Below the pieces are notes generated by a model. The model did not search any database. It was not told where the DNA came from and worked only from the letters and a program-made list of their open reading frames with translations. 64,000 nt of DNA from Polytrichum commune (Eukaryota > Streptophyta > Polytrichopsida > Polytrichales > Polytrichaceae). The DNA is taken from the NCBI GenBank assembly GCA_950295325.1, contig OX485808.1:41002527-41066526 (forward strand). Reading direction: 5' to 3'. This document shows positions 45,859-56,161 of this stretch, in pieces; position 1 is the stretch's first letter; each line of letters begins with the position of its first letter. Position numbers and translations under genes: made by a program.

Positions 45859-48800
45859 TACTTTTTAATTAATTTTTCTTGACTGAGGGGTTTGGTTTAT
45901 TTAAGTGAGGGGCTATTCTTGTGGGGGTTGAGAGCAATCAAGCATGCAACGTGGGATTACCTCTAAGGGCTTGCATTGAATGCCCATTGGCGAGTAAAGC
46001 TAAACTAAGGGCCCTCTTCTTTAGCCTCATGCCAGGATTATCCCAGACACACTTAATTATACCTCCACAATTTAGCCCTGCTAAAGTAACTGGGGCCAGG
46101 AATCTACACCCCGTGTAGATCCCAGCCACGGCCCAATTTGCCCAAAAGCTCTGTTCCTTGTAGTCGTGGGATTTCATGACCAGTTATTGCCAGTTTGGCG
46201 GGCTGGCTAAATTTACACGCTGGGCAGGCAGGACAGTTTAATTTGGCCTGGGGCGTCCCAACCGCTGCCCTAAAATTAAAAAACCCAGCTCCAAAAGTAA
46301 ACTGGGAATTTTGTAGGGGGCTAAAAACAAGGAGCTGGGAATATGTATTGGTTATTCCTTGGTCCTTGGGGTTGACCCTTGAGCTCCCATCTTAGACCCC
46401 TAATTTGGGGATAAGGGGGGGCCTAGTGTTTGCAAGAGTCCTGAAATCTACACCACTCCTAGATATGGCGGGGTTGGCTTTACCCCCTCAGTGTACTAGA
46501 TTGTCTAATTAGTGTGGGTTATTACCCATTCAGTGCTCCATGTTGCCATAACTTCTCGCCGACATTCTCGTGTTAAACAAACTGCTTACATTTTGGTACG
46601 ATTATTGAGACTATGTTGATATTGTATTGTCAAACCACGACAATTAGGGTTTAGTATGAAAAGATATTGATTTTTACGTTCTTTTTTGTAGCTTTGAACG
46701 TGTGGTGTTATAATGGGTTCAAGTAAGCTCGGGTCAAGGAAGTTTACGTTGATCGCGTTTATCGTGAACCACGATAAGAAGTAGTACAAGTGTTATTGAT
46801 TGTGTAGTAGGTGCTACAATGAACGTATGATTTAGTGTAGCATTCAAACTACTTAGTAATTTGCAAGGCCGTTAGTGTGGGTCGATGATGAAGAATAGTG
46901 TGGGGCTGCAATAAAAAAAACAAAGTGTTTAGTGTAGTGGGTACCAACAAACACGATGGACTTGTGGAGGGGTGTTACTAATGGTCCAACACATGGCGCT
47001 TGCCTCCAAGGGGCTAGCCTTCCGCCTTGTTGTGGCTAACCTCGTGAAACTTTCGGAAGAGAAGCCTCGAAGTCTCCATGTTTGAAATCGGGACCAATAG
47101 GAGGAAGCGTGGTTTGGGTGTGTGCGCTCGGGGGTTACGGCCCCAAATAAAGTTCCAAGTTGGCCTCAACCCTCGGTGAAAACATGGCCATGTCCCAATA
47201 TGTGTATGAGTTAATTAAGGCCACGACTTCGTGACAACTATCACCTCCCGGGGTAGATTCACGAGGACAACGGACCTCAATAGTGATCAACACACCTAAA
47301 CTAGAAGAAAAGCTCATAGTGATCGGGAGACTCTCGATGATTAACTTACCGAAGTGAATTCGTTACGGCAATCCCGTGACTTCCCAAAGACCCGTACCGT
47401 AGCCAAGGGGAGTTGTGGATTTGTTGCATGCACGTGTACTTTCTCTTCCATTCCGAATCAAACGCTTGTCGTCTACAAGTTTGTGGCCAATTCTTCATCC
47501 CATTGTGTCCCGCCCGGACGAATCGGGGGTCATTGAAGGTGATTATGGTGTGGTGTCAAATCAAGGAAGAGGTAAATATCGCATGCAAACATACCTCCCA
47601 TTCATCCAACAAGTGTCTTTATTTAGTGTATAGAGTAGACCGTTCCTTCGTAGACGTACATTGACATTGGAGTTGATTTCCAAAACCCCGGATTAGTCTT
47701 GTGTAACACAATTGAGATGGGTTAACTATGTAACCCGAGTAAGGTGAGAATGAAGAGGAAAATGGCTTCGATGGAGTGGATGCAATGGAATTCTTTTTAA
47801 GCCATTGGCCCCCTTTGGATATACTTGTGAGACAATCCGATCGAAAGAACTCCAAAATACCGAAACCTTTTGTGTGTGAGTCGCGGTTTGGGGATTGTGC
47901 AAGAATGACCCTTGAGGATCTCGTAGGACCAAGTGAGGACCAACTCGGGGTCTAACTAGTGTGTATGTGATCCAACTCTTCATAGGCGAGAGAATGGCAT
48001 GAACGAGGCCATTGGAAAATGGGAAGAGGGTATACAACAAAGACTCTTTCCGTATTGACTTGTAAGGGCTTGTCAAAAGCTTCCGATACACCTTGACAAG
48101 ACACATAAGTCAAAGTTGAGTGATGTGATTCTCGATTTCTACACCATCCGTAGCCTCATGATTAACCCCATCTTGCACATATGATCCAAGCCAGTATTGG
48201 GAAGGATACCAATAATTTACCTTATTGGGGTTCATTATAAGGTACGACAACAAGTCGGGTTCCCTTTCTTCGATAAACCATGTGTTACCCTAAGAGAGTG
48301 TAATCCATCCAAATTTCACAAGCACGTACACCTTGGAGATTAACATTTGCTATCACCTGTTGGCAACACATGTAAATACGAAAGAAGATATGGATGACGT
48401 TGTTTGTTTGTTTGTTTGTTTGTTTTGTATTATTCTACAAGTTTTGATGTGGTGTTGCTAGCAAAAGGGTTCGATTGTGTGGTATTTTAAAATGAGATGA
48501 ATGAAGTTACTACTCTAGTAGTGGCAAAAACTTACATTATTCACACACTATCTACATCTTAAAACTTACCACGTTGAGTGTAAAAGCATACCTTTCCACC
48601 CATCTATTTGTAGTGGTTAATGTCACGGTTTCATAGCAATCGACAAATCAGCAAGGCAAATAAGACCTCCTCTACCACGCCAAACTTACCCCTCCCCAAC
48701 GCACAAAATGCCCCCAAAATAACAAAGCCCCCCCCCCCCCCCCATGGCTATGTACACCCCTCCCACAACACCTATTCTTGGTCCATCTCCGAGGTTTGAA

Positions 48801-49015
48801 TTTCCAAATCGATCCATCCCGTCCAACATATATATATAGTTTTTAAGCGGGTGGGAAGACCTTGGGCCTAGCAGCTACTTAAGGAGCACGCAGAACAATG
48901 GCGCGTCGTCATGGGGCCCTTGCAACTTGGAGAGGAACACCGATAAATTAAGGTGTGTGGGCCTTCCATGGTCACTCCTCTTCATTGGTAGCCAATATTG
49001 GAGTGGTTAGAATAT
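45581..49015. other. Long intergenic stretch, no recognised gene
   Basis: A palindrome CTGCCAGAT...ATCTGGCAG at about 45773-45794 precedes a TA/CA microsatellite (45828-45857). 46.0-46.4 kb is GC-richer and contains ATCTACACCCCGTGTAGAT (46101-46120), a small palindrome also seen in changed form at 55.68 kb. 47.0-48.1 kb is GC-richer and has frames up to 126 codons on either strand that overlap and show no domain. (TTTG)n lies at 48400-48425 and a 16-base C run at 48728-48743. Confidence 0.45.
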
Positions 49016-49019
49016 GAAA

Positions 49020-49337
49020 GTTGGGACTTACCGCTTCACATTGGTCCCAAGTCCTAAGTCACAAGTCACATGAGGTCAATCCGTGCAATCTCAACCGTTG
49101 AGAGTATGGAAGTTGGGACTTATCACTTCACATGGGGTCCCAAGTCTGGAGTCACATATGGTCAATCTGTGCAATCTCAACCATTGAGAGCATGAAAGTT
49201 GGGACTTACCACTTCACATGGGGTTCCAAGCCCTAAGTCATAAGTCACATGAGGCCAATCCATGCAATCTCAACCATTGAGAGCACGGAAGTTGGGACTT
49301 ACCGCTTCACACGGGGTCCCAAGTTCTAAGTCCCAAC
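49020..49337. repeat. Tandem array of about 90-bp units
   Basis: Three full units and a partial fourth start at 49020, near 49112, near 49198 and near 49291. Each begins GTTGGGACTTA-C-CTTCACA and continues GTCCCAAGT...AGTCACATGAGGTCAATCC...TGCAATCTCAACC-TTGAGAG. Unit lengths are about 86-93 bp. The unit is derived from the subterminal region of the TTA-flanked family G MITE at 26.55 kb. Confidence 0.8.
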
Positions 49338-49402
49338 TATGATAGGGATGTTCACATGGCAACCAATGATTGGGGGGAACTGGCAGTATATTGCAGATGA
49401 AC

Positions 49403-49582
49403 GGTTGAGTTTGAGAAATAACCGGTTGAAGTTCAAGACTGCAGGAAAATTACCGATCATTTTAGAGGAATTTATAGAATATGCCCCAATTTAATAAAGA
49501 AAAAAAGTGGAGGATGTCAACATGTAACCTGTTGGACTTGCAAACACTAGGGTCTCAACTGATTATGCCAAAAAATCTCCCT
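49403..49582 (+). repeat. Dispersed repeat E, copy 4
   Basis: An uninterrupted copy: GGTTGAGTTTGAGAAATAAC, GAAGTTCAAGACTGCAGGAA, GAATATGCCCCAATTTAATA, GATGTCAACATGTAACCTGT and CAAACACTAGGGTCTCAACT, ending at AATCTCCCTGG. It serves as the unbroken reference for copy 1. Confidence 0.8.
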
Positions 49583-50250
49583 GGTAAAAACCTAGTCCCT
49601 ATAGATTTATTGTTAATTCATTCTAATTTGAACGCATGAGACTAACTCAAGGTCTTTGATTTTGATTTAAGCATTAAATTTGGCTAAAACTTGAACTTAA
49701 GTAAATATGCACATATTTTCAAAATATGAACTTTTTAATTTTTTTAATTTTATGGAGAGATTTGTTGATGCACTTGTGATATACCTAAATTCTATGGGAG
49801 ATATGGGAATCCTTGATGATTAGTTGAATGTTATGCTAACAAAATATGATGGAGAAAATAAGATATATAATGTTAGATGCTAGATTTGTACAATCAAATA
49901 TTTAATAATGGAAATATAAACAAAACACTTGTTATAATATTATAATGATAAACTCTGCATATTCTAACAAAAGATCCTACCTTGCAATCTTATCATAGGG
50001 TCCTATGATTTAATTCAACATGTTATAATTTTAAACTTGGACCTAGTCTAGTTTTACTTGAATGTCCATTCTAACAATATTTCTCCTTGGGTTCTACATA
50101 GCAATCAACATTTTCACACCCCACCCTTGGTAGGTGTTACCAAACATCACCCACTTCTTGGTGATTGTTACTTTCTCTCTCGTCAATTGTATAACATTCT
50201 CTAGCCATATATACATGTTCGCTTTTGGGAGAATATTGATAGACATATGT

Positions 50251-50383
50251 CGGGTTCAAAAAGTGTGGCTTAAAGTTGATGCCCTGATCCATATCCCATG
50301 GGAACTCCAAGGTTAAGCGACCTAAGGTTGGAATAGAACTTGGATGGGTGACCCTTCCCAACGCTTGATTTCCGGTGCACCCT
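50251..50383 (+). pseudogene. 5S rRNA-derived sequence (possible Cassandra LTR)
   Basis: The core GGGAACTCCAAGGTTAAGCG and then ACTTGGATGGGTGACCC follow the plant 5S rRNA internal promoter closely (A box AGTTAAGCG, C box GGATGGGTGACC). The 3' end CCGGTGCACCC also matches the 5S terminus. The 5' third is diverged (TGATGCCCTGATCCATATCC), so this is not a working 5S gene. There is a single copy here rather than a tandem 5S cluster. 5S-derived sequence is carried in the LTRs of the plant Cassandra TRIM retrotransposon, and this could be a solo LTR; a dispersed 5S pseudogene is the alternative. I saw no primer-binding site or partner LTR. RNA polymerase III could still recognise it. Confidence 0.8.
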
Positions 50384-50411
50384 ACCACCTGTGATCCACC
50401 CAATCATAGTT

Positions 50412-51100
50412 GGGGGGGGGGGGTATCTGGGTAAACCAAATATTTTCAACCAACCATGTATGAATATAGGGGTTTGCCCTTGGGGGACGTAGGTGTTGGC
50501 TAGCTTGTTTCTGCTTGTTCAAAATGTTCAACTTCGAAAGGAGGCAGTAGTTGTTGGGTCCCCTTTAATTCTTGCAATGCCCGTTTCAGGATTACATATA
50601 CATTTAGACCAACTCAAAATGGAATGCATGGCCATGGTTGAAGAAAGTTATAAGCATTTCTTTCAAATTGCTAAAACAAACGGCTAGCCAAGAGTGTTGT
50701 GCCCTATTATTATCCCGTACAAATGGCTAGTTCTAGCTAGTGATCCGACCAAGGCCAAGCTTTGGCTCATTTTAGATACCACTTGAAATCAACAAGTTGA
50801 TTCCAATTGGACTCCACTTGAAGAACGAGTTACTAACATCAACACTTCCAAATCACATCACGTAGAGGATGGTTATGATTGGCTGCCAAACTTTTGGCTC
50901 ATTTCAGATACCATCATTTAGTCTCTTCTCACATGGCGAAGTCTTTTTTATTTTTTATTTAAAAAAAGGAGTTGGAAGTGCCAACAATAGCCCACCCTTG
51001 ACTTATGAGTTGAGGAGATGAAGTTGCAAGGTGTGAATTGAAGCTAAGCCGTTACACTTTGAGAAAGTGGCAAAGCATGAGTTCCCCAAGTAAGACGAAG
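50412..51100. other. Intergenic stretch, no recognised gene
   Basis: It begins with a 12-base G run (50412-50423). No repeat ends or coding domain are recognised. Confidence 0.5.
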
Positions 51101-51299
51101 AATGTACCAAATGCGTACATGTTGGAGGGGTCCCAGCAGCTCCCCCAAGCCACCGCCGCCGCCGTGCATTGGAGTTAGTGCTAGAGTTTCCTTATGCAAA
51201 TATGCTTATCCCCAAGGGAACATGGAACCAACGAACCCCTCCACCCCAACCAAGGGAACGAAAAACAAAGAAACATTTGCTCTTTTTCTTTTTTCTTTT

Positions 51300-51470
51300 T
51301 TCTTTTTTTTTGGGGGGGGGGGGGGACAAAGGAGGCGTGTGGTCATTTTGCTATGTAGTTTTTTTCCATCAAGTAGAGAGAAGATGCACAGTTGGGAATC
51401 AAACAACCAATCATTTCATTTGTTTGTGGGTACCTCTCCACTGGCATTTGGTAGTTAAGAGTCATCTCAT
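51300..51470 (-). mobile_element. tRNA-derived SINE, copy 4
   Basis: The minus strand shows GATGACTCTTAACTACCAAA, an A-box-like AGTGGAGAGGTACC, and a B-box-like GTTTGATTCC (about 51397-51406). A body with ACCACACGCCTCCTTTG follows, then 13 C and an A-rich tail. Copy 1 has the same body end and A tail but lacks the C run. Confidence 0.65.
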
Positions 51471-51544
51471 GTTGAATAAGGAATCATTCTCATGAGGAGG
51501 ATTCCCTTGAACTTCTCCATCCTGGCCTAACGTAGATAGATGAG

Positions 51545-51655
51545 TCTAGAATGGTTACTTTTTTTTTTTTTTCCCCGACTAGTTCACTTCTTCTACGATA
51601 TGAAACATGTGATTAGTACAAGTTGGTTAACAAATTTATCTTGAGGGCATAGCCA
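51545..51655. repeat. Empty-site paralogue of the 970-bp element locus
   Basis: This sequence (AATGGTTACTTTT..., TATGAAACATGTGATTAGTA, CAAGTTGGTTAACAAATTTA) is the inverse of the two flanks of the 970-bp element at 9.9-10.9 kb joined at a single TA. It is an unoccupied copy of the same older repeat. Confidence 0.75.
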
Positions 51656-52005
51656 CTTTCTATATAATTTATGGAGCTCATTTGAATACCTTATTCATTG
51701 TCAAATCAAAGATTCTCATGGTCGTTAAGTGGTTGCGTAGCCCTCCCCCCCCCCCCAGAAAGTAAAAAGTAAAAAATAATGTTGACTATTAAGTGTAGAA
51801 TGCTTATCATATTTTGAGCATGTAGTCCAATCTCTTTTGAACACATATCTTTTAGGTTTCCATCATGGAGCCACACCTAACCACATATCACGCCAATATA
51901 GGTGTCCGACTAAGATAATTGGTTGAATTAGGCACGTCTGCTTTAGCTAATGATAATCCCCTACTCTTGGCTCGTGGAGGAGTACTAGGCATGAGAAAAC
52001 CGGAG

Positions 52006-52179
52006 GTATCTATGTGGGTGTTATTTGGTTTGATTTTCATGTTCTATGAGTTCTACCGGTTAGATCTATAGAATAAAACTATGACTTTATGATACTTGTT
52101 TTTCGATCCTTGTCCAACCACATTCCAATCAAATATAGGTGCCCAATTAAGAAAAAATACTTAACAACACCCACATATC
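52006..52179. mobile_element. MITE family D, copy 5 (internally deleted)
   Basis: The left end GGTATCTATGTGGGTGTTAT and the right end complement GATATGTGGGTGTTGTTAAG face each other across only about 170 bp. The right half keeps the CCAACCACATTCCAATCAAA block. Related fragments lie just before it at 51.78-51.95 kb. Confidence 0.55.
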
Positions 52180-54930
52180 TTACACAAGGTAAGTAAGGCC
52201 ATGGATTTCCACATGGTCCAAGACCAAAGCAATTCCAAAATCAGTGGTTGTAACGATTGAGAGCAAAATTATGAACCCAAGGGGGTAACATTAAGTTATG
52301 GGTCCAAGGTATGAGAAGATGAAGTGGCAGCTAATGTAGCACTTTCCCACCAAATCTTCATCAATGAATTGCAACAAAAACCTAGGTTTGGGCAAAATAA
52401 CTCTTCGATTGTGCTTGCTTTTTTAAAAACTAGCTGGGCAAGATACCACAATCTACTTTGTTGTCAATGGCAATCTCTAATTAAAGATACATATATTCGA
52501 GTTGATGTTTCAAGATTTTTTTTTGTTTTATCAATGAAAACCAAGCTACCTGACTTTAAATCTAATGTGGACCAAATTCATTGTTTTTTTAACGTGTAAT
52601 GTGAGCCATCCACACTGATTATCCCAATTAGTGCATGTGGTACTAAATCCTAAAACATGTATTATTTTGTCAAGTCTCAAAATCAGTGATGGATGAAATT
52701 TTTACTCAATGTTACTAAATCAATCAATACATGCTCATTTACCATATGTTTCAATAAAAGTAGTGTGTGCTCCAACGTGGAGTGATAAATAAAATTATAT
52801 GCAAACAAATGTTTGCCAGTGAATAATACCAAGATGGATAGTACTGGTACTTTTGGTGAATAGTGCTATTATGAATAGTATTGTCAATTGATGCTGCCGA
52901 GATGGACAATGCTTCCTAGATCTTTTGGTGGCACTAATCTAATAGTGTAGTGAAATTTAGTATCACCTTCACTAAACCTCCACACTTACTATTAGCCCTC
53001 CCACACTATCTAGGATGATCAATATAGTTTTCCACTTTCTGAATTAGTGTGGATGATTTTGTCATTTGAAATGGAATTGCATATACAAAATTGTTATTTG
53101 TCATGTTACATGGCAATAGGGTCTTGAAAGGAAGTGAAAAAGATTTCAGGTGTGTGACTTTCCATCCACTCTAATTTCCATTAAGATTTTTATTATTTTT
53201 GTAATGTGCTCCATGGTATTTTCTATTTCTATCCACATTATTTTCCTATGTCCACTAATTATGCATTTTTAGTGTAGTCTTTGACCATCAATAGGGCATC
53301 ACCCATGGGGGCTAGTCTCAAGCAAGTGCTAATACTTTAAGTCAATTGATGTTTGTAATTATTAGGTCAACATGACAAGTGTTCATGTTATGTGCACATC
53401 TACACAATTCACACCTTAAAATTATTATTATTATTATTATTTTAAAATTGTCCATTACATGTTTGATCATTTTTTTTCTTCCAATACCAAGATGAAGGTG
53501 GAGCACATTTATAATGAACCATTTACACAAAGATGACGCATCATGGAACCCATTGATTCTAAGCATCCACGGCTTATGACTTAGTGTGGATCACATAAAT
53601 TGTTATTCTTATACTAGTTTTCTTCAAACAATCTATGCATACTTGGTGTGATCTTACCACGTGAAATTTTGTTGTTGTTCAAATTGGGGTTTATTGCTTA
53701 GTCAATCAATGTCAACAATCTTGACTATTTGTTCACGTGGCAACATCGTTGTCATCAATGTGCATCACGCGAGCCATTTGTCTTGGGATGTATGAATATA
53801 TAAATACGGTGAAAGCCCATTATGTAAATGAATATTGGCTATATTTTGCACATGCCATCACCGTCATCATCGGTGCACATTACATCATGTCACTTGCCAT
53901 GATCACACTTTCATTTAATGTGTGACTATGTCAAACAATGCAACACACCAAGCCACGGTTTGTGATTTGGTTGAGCATACATACTCCACCCTATTCACGT
54001 ATAAGGCACTTGGAAATCAAGATGGTTTTCTTTATGTATTGTCCACACTATTCCAAAGCCCACACTTATTGAAAGAAAAATTGCAGTTTCACAAGTATGA
54101 AAAAATAAATGCCTCTTAAAGCACATTAAGGGGACCATTCCAATGTGATATGGGGATTTTTAAAAATAATATAAATAAAATAAAATTGGGGCACTAGAAG
54201 CCGAGGGAAAATAAAAGATAATCTCATGTATTGTCTGTTGGTTCATTTTGCCAGCTGGAGTATGGGAAGGAAATATAGGTTGTTGGTGCACTAGAACCGA
54301 CATGTGGATAATTGTCCACATCGAGTATGGGAAGCAACTCCCATGTAGGGTAGTCACTGCAACACTTAGATGCTTGAGAAATGAAAGATGGGCACCAAGT
54401 AGGTTAGCCACTACAACACTCGCTAAGTGTTCTACAATTATTTTGAGGGTCAATACAACAACTCAATACATTGGGATTAGCTCAACGTTAACCTCTTTGT
54501 GTACACCTGCGTAACCAACTTAAGAAAAGTGCATATATTTGATATTAGAAAATTCAATCCAATTGAAATTGTAGTTGCAATGATCTCATTCTTATGGCAT
54601 CAAATTCAATTTTCAAGATACGCTAATCGTTCACGGTTTTCCATGTGATTTATTCTACAATCCAATTAGGCTAAACCCCTTGGAAGTAATCGTAATGACC
54701 TCGCAAACTACTGTAGAGGCTTAGATGTTTGAGAAACAGAAAGAATTATATGCACACATGTACTTGTAAGAGAGCAACCTTCGAGAGGACTTCTCCTTTA
54801 CAATTACGCAATCACAAGTTTGAGGATCAAGAGACAAAGATATTTGCTTGAGTCTCGTCAAGTGTAGGTTAGGAGCTTGAGCGTTGCCTTTTTGACAGGG
54901 GACCCAACAAACTAACATTTGATAGAATTT
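52180..54930. other. Intergenic stretch, no recognised gene
   Basis: An (ATT)n microsatellite lies at about 53419-53441. Several TTTAGTGT-type motifs (52.94-53.05 kb) hint at further worn CACTA-ended elements. Frames of 60-97 codons near 53.7-54.5 kb carry no domain. Confidence 0.45.
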
Positions 54931-54937
54931 GATACAT

Positions 54938-55385
54938 TGGTGTGATGGATTTTGTTCAAGCAACTTCTTTCACCTTCAGTGGGTGGTGTTGACCTTCGCC
55001 CCTCTACCACCAACCATAACAAAACACCCCTCCCCTTCACCCAAAATACCACATTGTGGAGCGGCGGTTGCATGGTTTATTCCAGTTACTTATCACCTGC
55101 ACAAATGCACTTAAATCTTTGATTCCTATCATCTTCTTATATTTCGATTAACTTCAGCAGGTCGCTCCCAAAGTTAATGAATCGATAGGTTGGCGTGATG
55201 AGTTTTGTTCACCTTTAGTGGGAGTTGACCTTTGCCACTCTACCACTAGCCATAACAAAGCACCCTCCCCTAAACCCAAAACACCACACAATCGAGTGGC
55301 GGTTGCATGGTGGTTAGCCTTGCTTACTTATTACCCACCACCTTTACAACAAATTCACTTGAAATCTCTTGTTAGGAGCTCACTT
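54938..55385. repeat. Tandem duplication upstream of the CFL1-type gene
   Basis: Two diverged units of about 200 bp lie about 250 bp apart. Both carry GTGATG-GTTTTGTTCA, then TGACCTT-GCC-CTCTACCAC, CATAACAAA-CACCC-CCCCT, and TGGCGGTTGCATGG. They sit 0.8-1.2 kb before the start codon, so they may lie in the promoter region. Confidence 0.65.
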
Positions 55386-55540
55386 GAACTCATTATTGTG
55401 AAGAAATGAGAATGAAAAGGGGAAAAGGGGGGTTTGAGTCAAACAAAAGGCTCTACCACTAGCATCCCCCACCAGAAGAAGAGAAACCGAGCCAGACAAA
55501 AGAGCTCTGGGTTGCACCAAAGGCGACCACAGCCCCAGCC

Positions 55541-55549
55541 TAAATATAC
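55541..55549 (+). promoter_or_regulatory. TATA-like box before the CFL1-type gene
   Basis: TAAATATAC stands in an otherwise C-rich proximal region. A start about 30 bp downstream would give a 5' leader of about 590 nt. A second TATA-like CTTATAG near 55738 would give a shorter leader. Neither can be proved from sequence alone. Confidence 0.3.
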
Positions 55550-55903
55550 TACCGCTCCAATTACCCCCTATTTTGATACCCCACCGCCCTAGAATCCACG
55601 CGCCGCGTACATTTCAGGAGCGCGGGAGACATCTACCCCCCAGCGTGGGATGCGAGGGCTGCTCAGCGCGGCTCGAAATCTACACTCCTCGTAGATGCAG
55701 TCGCCCCCCACGCCCCCCGCCATCTCTGAGCGAGCTCCTTATAGCTCTCGCTTCCCCCTCCGCCACTCTAGTTGTGGTTTGTCCAGCTCAAAGTCCCACA
55801 GGAAGATCAAGCTCTCCCTTTGATCGCTTCTCCTGAAGAAAACACCGAAATCTTCACGAAGAAGAATCATCAATCAGATTTTCTACAAACCGGAAGAAAC
55901 TTC

Positions 55904-55984
55904 ATGATTCGGGTCTCTCTCTCGATCGAGGAAATTCCAGTAACCCAGTCTCTCAGTGGTTGCAGCAGCGGAAGCGGCGAGTAG
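55904..55984 (+). other. Possible upstream ORF in the 5' leader
   Basis: An ATG followed by 25 further sense codons and a TAG ends 177 nt before the main start. Whether it lies in the mRNA depends on the real transcription start and on any leader intron. If transcribed, it could reduce translation of the main protein. Confidence 0.35.
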
Positions 55985-56161
55985 CGGATTCAGGGCCAGT
56001 TATAGGTAGTTGGTTGGAGGGACCGATTATCAGCGTTAAGAAGAAGTTAGGATTTCGGTTGCAGAAGTCTTTTAGGTGAGGAGAGTAGTTGGTCGAGAAA
56101 TTTAGTTTGATTTTTATTTTTACTTTTATTTTTTGGGGCTTTAGAAAAGGGGGGGAGAGAG

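Noticed and set aside
47000-48160. A possible gene in the GC-richer 47-48 kb segment
   Set aside because: Frames of 60-126 codons overlap on both strands in conflicting phases and carry no recognisable domain.
49020-49337. A CRISPR-like array
   Set aside because: Units are directly abutting ~90-bp tandems with no unique spacers, in plant DNA.
50251-50383. A working 5S rRNA gene
   Set aside because: The 5' third is diverged, the copy is single, and no T-rich terminator follows directly.
53342-54520. Frames of 62-97 codons
   Set aside because: Short, AT-rich or overlapping on both strands, with no domain or splice pattern.
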